Source: Limnobacter sp. CACIAM 66H1 (GTDB lineage: Bacteria > Pseudomonadota > Gammaproteobacteria > Burkholderiales > Burkholderiaceae_B). From it: DNA of 64,000 nucleotides. Below, piece after piece: positions 48,673 through 56,796 of this stretch. The position numbers and the translations under genes were made by a program. The stretch covers positions 1 through 64,000 of the forward strand of contig NZ_LUJK01000005.1 of NCBI RefSeq assembly GCF_001601825.1, in the 5' to 3' direction. The notes beneath the pieces are model-generated. The model was not told where the DNA came from, ran no database searches, and saw nothing but the letters and a program-made list of their open reading frames with translations. Each line of letters opens with the position of its first letter. Position 1 is the stretch's first letter.

Positions 48673-49929
48673 ATGAGTATCGAACAACAAATTCTGGCCA
48701 TTGGAAAAAAGGCCCGTGCCGCTGCCGTTTACATGGCCAAAGCCAACACGCATGCAAAAAACAAGGCTTTGCTCGAGACAGCCAGGTTGATTCGCGCCAA
48801 CAAGGCTGCGCTAACCCAGGCCAATCAAGCCGACATGGCACAAGCCAAAGCAAATGGCTTGGATGCTGCATTGCTTGATCGCCTTGCATTAAACGACAAG
48901 GCCATTGAAACCATGGCTGAGGGCCTGGAGCAAATTGCCCAACTGCCCGACCCAATTGGCGAAATGACCGATTTCAAAAACCGCCCGACTGGCATTCAAG
49001 TGGGCAAAATGCGTGTGCCCTTGGGCGTCATCGGCATTATTTATGAAAGTCGCCCGAATGTTACGGTAGACGCTGCTGGCCTTTGCATCAAATCTGGCAA
49101 TGCCACCATTCTGCGCGGTGGCTCCGAAGCATTCCGGTGCAACCAGGCCTTGGCTGCCATCGTGGCACAGGGTTTGGAAGCGGCAGGCTTACCTGCTGAT
49201 GCCGTGCAGGTGATCGACACCACGGACCGCGCTGCCGTGGGTACATTGATCACCATGACCGAATTTGTGGATGTCATCGTTCCTCGTGGTGGCAAGGGCC
49301 TGATCGAACGAATTTCCCGCGATGCGAAGGTGCCAGTAATCAAGCACCTGGATGGCATTTGCCATGTTTTCATTGATGAGTCTGCAAACCTTACCCATGC
49401 AGCCAACATTGCAGAGAATGCGAAAACCCACCGGTATGGCACCTGCAACACCATGGAAACTTTGCTGGTTCATACCCATGTGGCCAAGCCCGCCCTGGCG
49501 GAACTTGCGCAGCGTTACGCAGCCAAAGGCGTAGAACTTCGCGGCTGCAAACGAACCATGGCGCTGTTACCCAGTGTAAAAGCGGCCACCGAGGAAGACT
49601 GGAGCACTGAATACCTCGCACCCATTTTGTCAATCAAAGTGGTCGACAGTCTTGATGAGGCCATCGCCCACATCAACCAATACGGGTCACACCACACCGA
49701 CTGCATCGTGACTGAAAATCACAGCAACGCCATGCGCTTTATCCGGGAAGTGGATTCTGCCTCCGTGATGGTCAATGCATCAACCCGTTTTGCTGACGGA
49801 TTCGAATATGGGCTGGGGGCTGAAATCGGCATTTCAACCGATAAAATTCATGCGCGTGGCCCGGTCGGCCTTGAGGGCCTGACCAGCCAAAAGTATGTGG
49901 TGTTTGGCCACGGCGAGACTAGAAACTGA
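48673..49929 (+). CDS. proA: Gamma-glutamyl phosphate reductase
   Basis: Second step of proline synthesis, reducing glutamyl-5-phosphate to the semialdehyde with NADPH. The 418-residue aldehyde-dehydrogenase-fold protein shows [30 protein letters not shown]-type features (about 115-145), [13 protein letters not shown] and the catalytic cysteine in [14 protein letters not shown] (about 255-268). [20 protein letters not shown] is also typical. The final steps' partner proC lies at 54.1 kb; proB is not in the window. It starts 13 bases after holA. Confidence 0.97.
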   Translation: MSIEQQILAIGKKARAAAVYMAKANTHAKNKALLETARLIRANKAALTQANQADMAQAKANGLDAALLDRLALNDKAIETMAEGLEQIAQLPDPIGEMTDFKNRPTGIQVGKMRVPLGVIGIIYESRPNVTVDAAGLCIKSGNATILRGGSEAFRCNQALAAIVAQGLEAAGLPADAVQVIDTTDRAAVGTLITMTEFVDVIVPRGGKGLIERISRDAKVPVIKHLDGICHVFIDESANLTHAANIAENAKTHRYGTCNTMETLLVHTHVAKPALAELAQRYAAKGVELRGCKRTMALLPSVKAATEEDWSTEYLAPILSIKVVDSLDEAIAHINQYGSHHTDCIVTENHSNAMRFIREVDSASVMVNASTRFADGFEYGLGAEIGISTDKIHARGPVGLEGLTSQKYVVFGHGETRN

Positions 49930-49955
49930 TTGATGAAAACCAACTGGAGCAGCAC

Positions 49956-50387
49956 ATGGACGGTTATCTTTGGGTTAAAGCCTTTCACATTTTGTTCGTC
50001 GCATCGTGGTTTGCAGGCTTGTTTTACCTGCCCCGAATTTTCGTGAATTTGGCCATGGAAACCGAAGCCGCCGCCACGGCGCGTTTGCTGGAAATGGCAA
50101 AAAAGCTTTACAAGTTCATGACCCTTTTGGCCATTCCGGCCTTACTGCTGGGGTTTGCACTGGTGGGCGTTTATCAAATTGGGGTGGGCGGTCAGAGTGG
50201 CTGGCTGCACGCCAAGATTTTGATTGTGTTTGTGATTGCGGGTTACCACTACAGCTGTGGCCGCATTTTGCGCAAGTTTGAAGCGGGCCAAAACACACGC
50301 AGCCACAAATATTACCGTTGGTTCAATGAGGTGCCTGTGGTACTCATGACCATTGCCATCATTCTGGTGGTCGTTAAACCTTTCTAA
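49956..50387 (+). CDS. hemJ: HemJ-like protoporphyrinogen oxidase (CopD/UPF0093 family)
   Basis: A 143-residue protein with four hydrophobic helices. WVKAFHILFVASWFAGLFYLPRIFV opens it, with His11 conserved in HemJ. The KILIVFVIAGYHYS region holds Lys87 and a further His, and the end shows WFNEVPVVLMTIAIILVVVKPF. Such proteins oxidise protoporphyrinogen IX in bacteria lacking HemG and HemY. The related CopD family is an alternative reading, but the size and motif favour HemJ. It follows proA by 26 bases and precedes a methyltransferase gene. Confidence 0.85.
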   Translation: MDGYLWVKAFHILFVASWFAGLFYLPRIFVNLAMETEAAATARLLEMAKKLYKFMTLLAIPALLLGFALVGVYQIGVGGQSGWLHAKILIVFVIAGYHYSCGRILRKFEAGQNTRSHKYYRWFNEVPVVLMTIAIILVVVKPF

Positions 50388-50403
50388 TTTCTAAAAGCGA
50401 TTC

Positions 50404-51717
50404 ATGCCCAATTCAAGTCACCGCCCTTCCAAGCCTGGCAAAGCCGGTCAGGAGCACAACTCCACCAAGCAGAGTGTGTTCAAGTGCTTTGCCAGTTGCC
50501 CGCGTGGCCTGGAAGAGATCCTTGTGGCTGAACTCGAAACCATGGGCGCTCAAAAAACCCGTGCAGTAACCGGCGGCTGTACATTCGAAGCCAGTTGGCG
50601 CCAGGCCACCCGCATGACCTATTGGACCCGGTTTGCGGGCCGCATTGGGCTTGAATTGGCGCGAGGCGAATGCAGCAATGAAGAGCAGTTCTACAATATT
50701 GCCAAGTCGGTTGACTGGTACAACTGGTTCAAGCTGTCCAACACTTTCCGTGTTGACCTGAATAATCTGGGAGCCGACATTCAAAGCGTTCGTTTCACAC
50801 AGCTTCGTTTGAAAGACGCAGTGTGCGATGCGTTCCTTGAGCGTTTCGACGAGCGTCCGAATGTCAGCGTTGAAGCACCCGACGTGCGTATTTTTGCAGC
50901 CATCAATCCAACCGAGGCCATGGTGTACATCGACCTGGCTGGTGAAAACCTGTTCAAGCGGGGCTGGCGCGAAGAAGCAGGTGTGGCACCACTGAAAGAA
51001 AACCTGGCCGCTGGCCTGTGGCACATTACACGCCAAAGCGAAGCCGGTAAAAATGCCGATGTGTTTCTAGACCCGTTTTGCGGCAGTGGTACGCTGGTCA
51101 TCGAATCACTTTCCCAGCTGTGCGATCGCGCACCAGGCCTGGAGCGCCCTTTTGCTTTTGAAAACCTGAAGCCCTTTACGCCAGAGTGGGGCAAAGAACT
51201 TCAAGAAGATGCCAACCGGCGCTTCAATGCAGGCCTGGACAAAGCGCTGACCACGCCCTACTTCCACTGGTATGCCAGCGACATCACTGAACTGCTGATC
51301 GACATTGCTCAAGAAAATTTGGTGCGTGCCGGTTTCGAAGAACTTCTTGATGCCGGTATCGTGCAATTTGCACAGCGCGATGCGCTCACTGTTGAACCAC
51401 CCTCACCCCATGGCATCGTGCTTAGTAACCCACCCTACGGCGAGCGTGTGCGGGCCAAAGGTGCCGACGTGCCTGAGGATGAGGCGTATGAACGACTCTT
51501 CAAGGCATACGGCGATCATCTGAAAATGAATTTTTCCGGATGGACCGCATTTTTGTTTTCGGGCGATCTGGAAATCAAGAAAACGCTGGGCCTGAGCCCC
51601 AAGCGCAAGCGCCCATTGTTCAACGGACCGATCGAATGCAGACTGTTTGAGATTCCGTTGACCCGTGGCGTATACCGACCACGGGCCAATTCTGAACAGA
51701 CACCAGAGGAAGGCTGA
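50404..51717 (+). CDS. rlmL: THUMP-domain 23S rRNA guanine-N2 methyltransferase (RlmL-like)
   Basis: Probably methylates G2445 (m2G) of 23S rRNA. The 437-residue protein has an N-terminal ferredoxin-like and THUMP region (about 25-165; FASCPRGLEEILVAELE opens it). The Rossmann methyltransferase domain has the SAM loop DPFCGSGTLVIE and the catalytic SNPPYGERV. It corresponds to the N-terminal half of E. coli RlmKL and lacks the fused RlmK part. A basic 25-residue tail precedes the domain. The gene ends one base from the convergent gpx gene. Confidence 0.88.
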   Translation: MPNSSHRPSKPGKAGQEHNSTKQSVFKCFASCPRGLEEILVAELETMGAQKTRAVTGGCTFEASWRQATRMTYWTRFAGRIGLELARGECSNEEQFYNIAKSVDWYNWFKLSNTFRVDLNNLGADIQSVRFTQLRLKDAVCDAFLERFDERPNVSVEAPDVRIFAAINPTEAMVYIDLAGENLFKRGWREEAGVAPLKENLAAGLWHITRQSEAGKNADVFLDPFCGSGTLVIESLSQLCDRAPGLERPFAFENLKPFTPEWGKELQEDANRRFNAGLDKALTTPYFHWYASDITELLIDIAQENLVRAGFEELLDAGIVQFAQRDALTVEPPSPHGIVLSNPPYGERVRAKGADVPEDEAYERLFKAYGDHLKMNFSGWTAFLFSGDLEIKKTLGLSPKRKRPLFNGPIECRLFEIPLTRGVYRPRANSEQTPEEG

Positions 51718-51718
51718 A

Positions 51719-52207
51719 TTACTCGGCCAACAACTTGGCAATGTCCGCTTTGAGATCTGCAGGCTTGGTAGTGGGGGCGTAACGGTCGTATACCTCACCA
51801 TTTTTACGCACCAAAAACTTGGTGAAATTCCACTTGATAGCCTCGGTGCCCAAGATGCCCTTGGCTTGCGAAGTCAGGTATTTGAACAATGGATGGGCAT
51901 CGCTGCCTTTTACATCCACCTTCTCTGCCATCAAAAAATCAACGCCGTAATTCTTCTGGCAAAAGCTGGCAATTACCTCTTCAGTACCCGGTTCCTGGCC
52001 TCCGAACTGATTGCAGGGAAAACCGATAATCACCAAGCCCTTCTGGCCCAATTCTTTGTGCAGTTCCTGCAAACCTTCGTACTGCGGCGTGAAACCACAC
52101 TTGCTGGCCGTGTTCACAATCAACAGAACCTTGCCTTGAAAATCAGCCAAGCTCAGCGGCTTACCGTCGAGGGTTTTGCTTGAAAACTCGTACACATTGC
52201 TTGCCAT
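51719..52207 (-). CDS. Glutathione peroxidase family protein
   Basis: Reduces peroxides with a thiol donor, glutathione or more probably thioredoxin in bacteria. The 162-residue protein has the catalytic Cys37 (NTASKCGFT), Gln71 (FPCNQFGGQEPG), Trp126 and Asn127 (KWNFTKFL), the complete tetrad. Cys appears where animal enzymes have selenocysteine, and no selenocysteine element is needed. A resolving Cys may be Cys83 or Cys65. It begins MASNVYEFSSKTLDGKPLSL. It is convergent with the methyltransferase and upstream of nothing else on its strand. Confidence 0.93.
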   Translation of the reverse strand: MASNVYEFSSKTLDGKPLSLADFQGKVLLIVNTASKCGFTPQYEGLQELHKELGQKGLVIIGFPCNQFGGQEPGTEEVIASFCQKNYGVDFLMAEKVDVKGSDAHPLFKYLTSQAKGILGTEAIKWNFTKFLVRKNGEVYDRYAPTTKPADLKADIAKLLAE

Positions 52208-52264
52208 GGGAATTGCCTCTCAAGGGTTTGTTGAAAAGCAAGTTTACCTGCAAACCCAAATTGC

Positions 52265-53299
52265 TCAAGGCTGGTTCGAGCCCGAAATCACACTCATCGC
52301 CACTTCTCGAGTAATCCTTCCAGTCATCAAAAGCCGTTGCACCGCCTGCTCCATGGTCTGCATGCCATGCTGCGAACCCGTTTGAATCGACGACAGCATT
52401 TGCGCAACCTTGCCTTCACGAATCAAATTTCGAATCGGCGGCGTGGCCATCATGATTTCATGCGCAGCAACACGCCCGCCCCCCTGCTTTTTTAGCAGGG
52501 TTTGACAAATTACGGCACGCAGAGATTCCGACAACATGGCGCGCACCATGCTTTTGTCAGCCGATGGGAATGCATCAATAATACGGTCGATGGTTTTGGG
52601 TGCAGAGGAAGTGTGCAAGGTGGCAAAAACCAGGTGCCCGGTTTCAGCTGCGGTCAAGGCCAGTTGAATGGTTTCAAGATCACGCATTTCCCCCACCAAA
52701 ATCACATCGGGATCCTCTCGCAAGGCAGAACGCAAAGCTGCACCAAATGAATGGGTATGCTCGCCCAATTCGCGTTGGTTAATCACACAGTTCATCGGTG
52801 TGTGCGTAAATTCAATCGGGTCCTCAATGGTCAAAATATGCGCCTTCTGGTTGCGGTTCACATCATCCACCATCGCGGCCAAGGTTGTGCTTTTGCCCGA
52901 GCCGGTGGGACCGGTAACCAACACCAGTCCATTGGGTTCACGCGCTATTTGACGAAACACGGCGGGTGCCTCCAGTTCCTCCAGTGTTTTTACTCGGCTG
53001 GGCACCACCCGAAATGCCGCCGATGCACCCCTGCTCTGCATGAATGCATTCACACGAAAACGCGACAAACCATCCACTGAAAAACTGTAATCACATTCAT
53101 GCGACTGTTCCCAGCCTTGCCATTGCGCTTCTGTCATCGACCCCTGAATCAGTCGATAAATCTCACGGTGTCCCAACACAGATTCACTCAGTTTGCGCAT
53201 TTCACCGTTCACGCGGATCATCGGCGGCATGTCTGCCGACAAATGCAGGTCCGATGCATGCTCTTCAACAGCCCAGGTTAACAATTCGGTCAGTGTCAT
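52265..53299 (-). CDS. pilT: Type IV pilus retraction ATPase PilT
   Basis: Hexameric motor that retracts type IV pili for twitching and DNA uptake. The 344-residue protein has the N-terminal PAS-like domain (SDLHLSADMPPMIRVNGEM), Walker A GPTGSGKST (130-138), the Asp-box EDPIEFTH, Walker B DPDVILVGEMRD and the His-box GHLVFATLHT. HEIMMATPPIRNLIREGK near the C-terminus matches the PilT signature. The frame is open to 53395, but ATG 53299 is the normal start. It diverges from yggS-proC with 39 bases between. A PilU-type paralogue is a possible alternative. Confidence 0.92.
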   Translation of the reverse strand: MTLTELLTWAVEEHASDLHLSADMPPMIRVNGEMRKLSESVLGHREIYRLIQGSMTEAQWQGWEQSHECDYSFSVDGLSRFRVNAFMQSRGASAAFRVVPSRVKTLEELEAPAVFRQIAREPNGLVLVTGPTGSGKSTTLAAMVDDVNRNQKAHILTIEDPIEFTHTPMNCVINQRELGEHTHSFGAALRSALREDPDVILVGEMRDLETIQLALTAAETGHLVFATLHTSSAPKTIDRIIDAFPSADKSMVRAMLSESLRAVICQTLLKKQGGGRVAAHEIMMATPPIRNLIREGKVAQMLSSIQTGSQHGMQTMEQAVQRLLMTGRITREVAMSVISGSNQP

Positions 53300-53304
53300 G
53301 TGGC

Positions 53305-53310
53305 TATAAT
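53305..53310 (+). promoter_or_regulatory. Consensus -10 element of yggS-proC
   Basis: TATAAT (53305-53310) lies 28 bases upstream of the yggS ATG in the tiny divergent gap with pilT. Its -35 would fall within the first codons of pilT, at about ACAATT (53281-53286, 18-base spacing), so the promoter overlaps pilT coding sequence. Confidence 0.5.
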
Positions 53311-53338
53311 CTCCCTTTAAGCATTGAATTGATGCCCC

Positions 53339-54052
53339 ATGAGCCGAGCCACACAATTGGCTGAAATTCAAAATCGAATCACAGCCGCATGCCACAAAGC
53401 GGGTCGACCGGGTTCCGCGGTCAAGCTGCTAGCGGTCAGTAAAACTTTTCCCTTGAGCGACATTCTTGAGTTTTACAGCTGCGGGCAAACAGCCTTTGGT
53501 GAAAATTACCTGCAGGAAGCGCTGGACAAAATCACCCAGCTGGCTGATCACCCCAATGCGCAAACAATGAATGCCAATCTTGAATGGCATTTCATCGGGC
53601 CCATACAAAGCAATAAAACCAAACCAATTGCAGAAAACTTCTCTTGGGTGCACAGCGTTGACCGCTTGAAAATTGCGCAACGCTTGTCAGATCAACGCCC
53701 AGAAAACCTCCCACCCTTGAACGTGCTGGTACAAATCAACACCTCAGGTGAAGACAGCAAATCCGGCGTCAGTCCTGAGCAGGCCATTGACTTGTGCCAT
53801 CAAATTCATGGCATGAAAAACATGGTGCTGCGTGGCCTCATGACCATTCCCAGCAACACCGACAATGCGGACCAATTGAAAGCTGAGTTTTTAAAATGCA
53901 AATCTGTCTTCGATTCGCTGAATTCAAACGGCCTGAGTATGGACACACTTTCTATGGGCATGTCCGCAGACCTGGAGTTGGCGATTGAATGCGGCTCAAG
54001 CTGCGTGCGGGTGGGATCAGCCCTGTTTGGTGCACGCGACTATTCAAAATAA
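53339..54052 (+). CDS. yggS: YggS family pyridoxal-phosphate homeostasis protein
   Basis: A 237-residue single-domain PLP-binding protein (PLPBP) that regulates free PLP; no enzyme activity is known. The PLP lysine is Lys35 in LLAVSKTFP. GENYLQEALDKI, WHFIGPIQSNKTKPI, VLVQINTSGEDSKSGV, LRGLMTIPS and LSMGMSADLELAIECGSSCVRVGSALFG are family hallmarks; the last binds the phosphate. It is followed by proC at 15 bases, the widely conserved yggS-proC pair. Confidence 0.96.
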   Translation: MSRATQLAEIQNRITAACHKAGRPGSAVKLLAVSKTFPLSDILEFYSCGQTAFGENYLQEALDKITQLADHPNAQTMNANLEWHFIGPIQSNKTKPIAENFSWVHSVDRLKIAQRLSDQRPENLPPLNVLVQINTSGEDSKSGVSPEQAIDLCHQIHGMKNMVLRGLMTIPSNTDNADQLKAEFLKCKSVFDSLNSNGLSMDTLSMGMSADLELAIECGSSCVRVGSALFGARDYSK

Positions 54053-54067
54053 ACACACGGAATCACT

Positions 54068-54874
54068 ATGCAGAACACTCTATTCATTGGCGGCGGCAAC
54101 ATGGCATTTGCCATTCTTGGCGGATTGATTGGCAGTGGCATACCTGCCAGCACATTTCATGTGATTGATCCCAGCTCGGACGCAGCTGCAAAAATGTCCA
54201 CTTTGAATATTCAGTGCACCACCGATTGGCCAAGCAACTTCACCCCGGAAATCGTGGTGCTCGCCGTAAAACCCCAACTGATGCAAACCGTGCTCAAAAG
54301 CCAAGCCTCACAGTTGAGCAACAAGCTGATTATCAGCATTGCCGCCGGGGTCAGCGTGGCTCAAATACAGGACTGGAGCCAGCAGAACAATGCACGCGTG
54401 GTGCGCTGCATGCCCAACACCCCGGCCTTGGTCTCGCAGGGTATCTCAGGCCTGTTTTTCACCGCGAATTGTTCTGCAGAAGATCGCAGTATTGCCCAGC
54501 AAATTTTCAGTAGTTGTGGCGAAGTGCTGGTGCTGAACCAAGAAGATGAAATCAATGCTGTAACCGCCATTTCAGGCAGTGGTCCTGGCTATGTTTTTTT
54601 CATGATGGAGGCCTTGGCCATGGCCGCGAAAAACCTGGGATTCAATGAAACGCAGGCCAACTTGTTGGTGAGCCAAACTTTTTTAGGCGCCGCCACACTG
54701 GCCAGGCAGTCCGATGATTCTTTTGCCACCCTGCGGGAGAAAGTCACGAGCAAAGGAGGAACCACCTTTGCCGGTCTGGAGCAGTTGCGCGCGCGCGGCG
54801 TGCAGGAGGCCATAGTGGGCGCAGCCAAGGCCGCATGTGAACGCGCAGTTGAACTGCAAAAGGGTGTTAGCTAA
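54068..54874 (+). CDS. proC: Pyrroline-5-carboxylate reductase
   Basis: Last step of proline synthesis, using NAD(P)H. The 268-residue protein has the N-terminal nucleotide-binding GGGNMAFAILGGLIGSG (about 8-24), VVLAVKPQ and VRCMPNTPALV. The C-terminal signature ITAISGSGPGYVF-like (AISGSGPGYVFFMMEAL) and SKGGTTFAGLEQLR are intact. It is the partner of proA at 48.7 kb. Its stop is 29 bases from the convergent ubiA. Confidence 0.96.
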   Translation: MQNTLFIGGGNMAFAILGGLIGSGIPASTFHVIDPSSDAAAKMSTLNIQCTTDWPSNFTPEIVVLAVKPQLMQTVLKSQASQLSNKLIISIAAGVSVAQIQDWSQQNNARVVRCMPNTPALVSQGISGLFFTANCSAEDRSIAQQIFSSCGEVLVLNQEDEINAVTAISGSGPGYVFFMMEALAMAAKNLGFNETQANLLVSQTFLGAATLARQSDDSFATLREKVTSKGGTTFAGLEQLRARGVQEAIVGAAKAACERAVELQKGVS

Positions 54875-54903
54875 GACAACACCAAACCATGCGCCAGCCG
54901 CAC

Positions 54904-55767
54904 TTAAAGATACTGCAGTACCAAACCCGCAAACAGCGCGGCGCCCAACCAGTTGTTGTGAAGAAAAGCTTTGAAGCACAGCGCACGGTCGCGATTACGG
55001 ATCAGCATGAAGTGATAGGCCGCAATACCCACGGCACATACCCAGCCCAGCCAAAAAGCTGGGCCAAAGGCCAGTGAACTGGCCACCCAGGCCCACATTA
55101 AAAGGCTGGCTGCGTAGCACAACACAATGCCCAGTACATCATACCGGCCCAAGGTAATTGCTGCGGTTTTAATATTGAGTTTCAAATCATCGGGCTTGTC
55201 GACCAAGGCGTATTCCGTGTCGTAAGCCACCGTCCAAAATACATTGGCTACAAACACAAGCCAGGCGTGCAGGGGCACACTGCCCTGCACCGCCACAAAA
55301 GCCATTGGAATCGAAAAACCAAAAGCAATGCCAAGGTAGGCCTGTGGCATGGGAAAAAAGCGTTTGGTAAACGGGTAGCTGCCCGCCAGAAAGGCAGCAG
55401 GAATACTCATCAAAATGACAGACCAACCGAGAGGTAAAGTGATCAGCAAAGCCAAAACAGCCAAGCCAGCGGCCAGCAACAGGGCCTCTTTTTCACCAAT
55501 CCGGCCACTGGTCAAAGGCCTGTTGCGGGTTCGCTCCACATGCAAATCAATGTCACGATCGGCATAATCGTTAATGGCGCAACCCGCCGACCGCATTAAC
55601 ACCACGCCAGCGATAAATATCAGCATCACATGCCAAGGTGGCATACCTTCGGCCGCCATCCACAAGCCCCACAACGTAGGCCACATCAACAGCAAAATCC
55701 CGATGGGCTTATCCAAACGCAGAAGCAGGTAATAGTCTCGCAGGCGCGCCTTACTCAGAACTTCCAT
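54904..55767 (-). CDS. ubiA: 4-hydroxybenzoate octaprenyltransferase
   Basis: Inner-membrane prenyltransferase attaching the polyprenyl tail to 4-hydroxybenzoate in ubiquinone synthesis. The 287-residue protein has about eight hydrophobic segments. The first aspartate motif is NDYADRDID (66-74) and the second is DTEYALVDKPDDLKL (about 185-200). RLDKPIGILLLMWPTLWGL matches the N-terminus of the family. It starts 3 bases after oxyR and is on the same strand. The chorismate lyase gene is not here. Confidence 0.96.
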   Translation of the reverse strand: MEVLSKARLRDYYLLLRLDKPIGILLLMWPTLWGLWMAAEGMPPWHVMLIFIAGVVLMRSAGCAINDYADRDIDLHVERTRNRPLTSGRIGEKEALLLAAGLAVLALLITLPLGWSVILMSIPAAFLAGSYPFTKRFFPMPQAYLGIAFGFSIPMAFVAVQGSVPLHAWLVFVANVFWTVAYDTEYALVDKPDDLKLNIKTAAITLGRYDVLGIVLCYAASLLMWAWVASSLAFGPAFWLGWVCAVGIAAYHFMLIRNRDRALCFKAFLHNNWLGAALFAGLVLQYL

Positions 55768-55770
55768 CGA

Positions 55771-56715
55771 TTAACGCACCATTTGGGGGGCATCCAGAAA
55801 CTCCACACCGTTTAGGTCGCATTCCATGATTGCATCGCGCAAAGCATCCAAGGCCTCACGTCGCCCAAAGCTCTTGCGCCACACCAGTGCAACCGTGCGT
55901 CGTGTGTCGTCGTCGGCCAGCGGAATGTAAGTCAATAAACTTTCCTTTGGAACCGGATTTGGCACTGAACTTGAAGGCAATACAGTGATCCCGACACCTG
56001 AAGCAACCATGTGGCGAATCGTTTCCAGCGAACTACCCTCGAAGGTACGTTGAATACCTTCCGAGGATTGAGAGAATCGGGACAATTCCGGACACACACC
56101 CAAGACCTGGTCCCTGAAACAGTGGCCAGTGCCAAGCAGAAGCATATTCTCGCTGCGAAGGTCATCGGACTTGATTGCTTTTTCATTGGCCCAACGGTGA
56201 GACTTTGGCAAAGCCACCATGAAGGGCTCATCGTACAAAGGCTGAATCACAAAACCCGATTCATTAATCGGCAGCGCCAAAACCGCCACATCAATCTCAC
56301 CCTGTTTCAATAATTCGAGCAGGCGCACTGTGAAATTTTCCTGCAACACAAGTGGCATGGATGGAACACGCTCGATCATGCTGGAGACCAGGCCTGGCAA
56401 TAAATAAGGGCCAATGGTATAAATCACACCAACACGCAGCGGACCTGCCAACGGATCCATACCTTGCTGGGCAATACTTTTGATGGCAGATGCTTCCTCA
56501 AGCACCCGCTGCGCCTGGACCACAATGCGCTCACCCACTGGTGTCAACGACACCTCGTTGGAACCTCTTTCAAACAGAGACACGCTTAGTTCTTCTTCAA
56601 GCTTCTTGATGGCTACGGACAAGGTTGGCTGACTAACAAAACAGGCGTCAGCGGCGCGGCCAAAATGCTTTTCACGAGCCAGAGCAACTATGTACTTGAG
56701 TTCAGTAAGGGTCAT
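55771..56715 (-). CDS. oxyR: Hydrogen peroxide-sensing LysR-type regulator OxyR
   Basis: Activates peroxide-defence genes when oxidised. The 314-residue protein has an N-terminal LysR winged helix-turn-helix (TELKYIVALAREKHFGRAADACFVSQPTLS type, about 2-60). The redox pair is exactly Cys199 and Cys208 in GHCFRDQVLGVC, matching E. coli numbering. The C-terminal ligand domain includes TYIPLADDDTRR. It has an 81-base gap to the APC permease. Two GATAG sequences in that gap may be part of an operator, but no full ATAG-N7-CTAT array is visible. It is co-directional with ubiA. Confidence 0.95.
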   Translation of the reverse strand: MTLTELKYIVALAREKHFGRAADACFVSQPTLSVAIKKLEEELSVSLFERGSNEVSLTPVGERIVVQAQRVLEEASAIKSIAQQGMDPLAGPLRVGVIYTIGPYLLPGLVSSMIERVPSMPLVLQENFTVRLLELLKQGEIDVAVLALPINESGFVIQPLYDEPFMVALPKSHRWANEKAIKSDDLRSENMLLLGTGHCFRDQVLGVCPELSRFSQSSEGIQRTFEGSSLETIRHMVASGVGITVLPSSSVPNPVPKESLLTYIPLADDDTRRTVALVWRKSFGRREALDALRDAIMECDLNGVEFLDAPQMVR

Positions 56716-56796
56716 TTAATTTTGCTATCAAAACTGCGAATGTAATTATTATTGCAAACACGGCCCTATCAAGCAACAGATCTTTTGTTACAAACC

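Noticed and set aside
56716-56796. OxyR operator upstream of oxyR
   Set aside because: Two GATAG sequences occur, but the ATAG-N7-CTAT spacing required for an OxyR tetramer site is not met.
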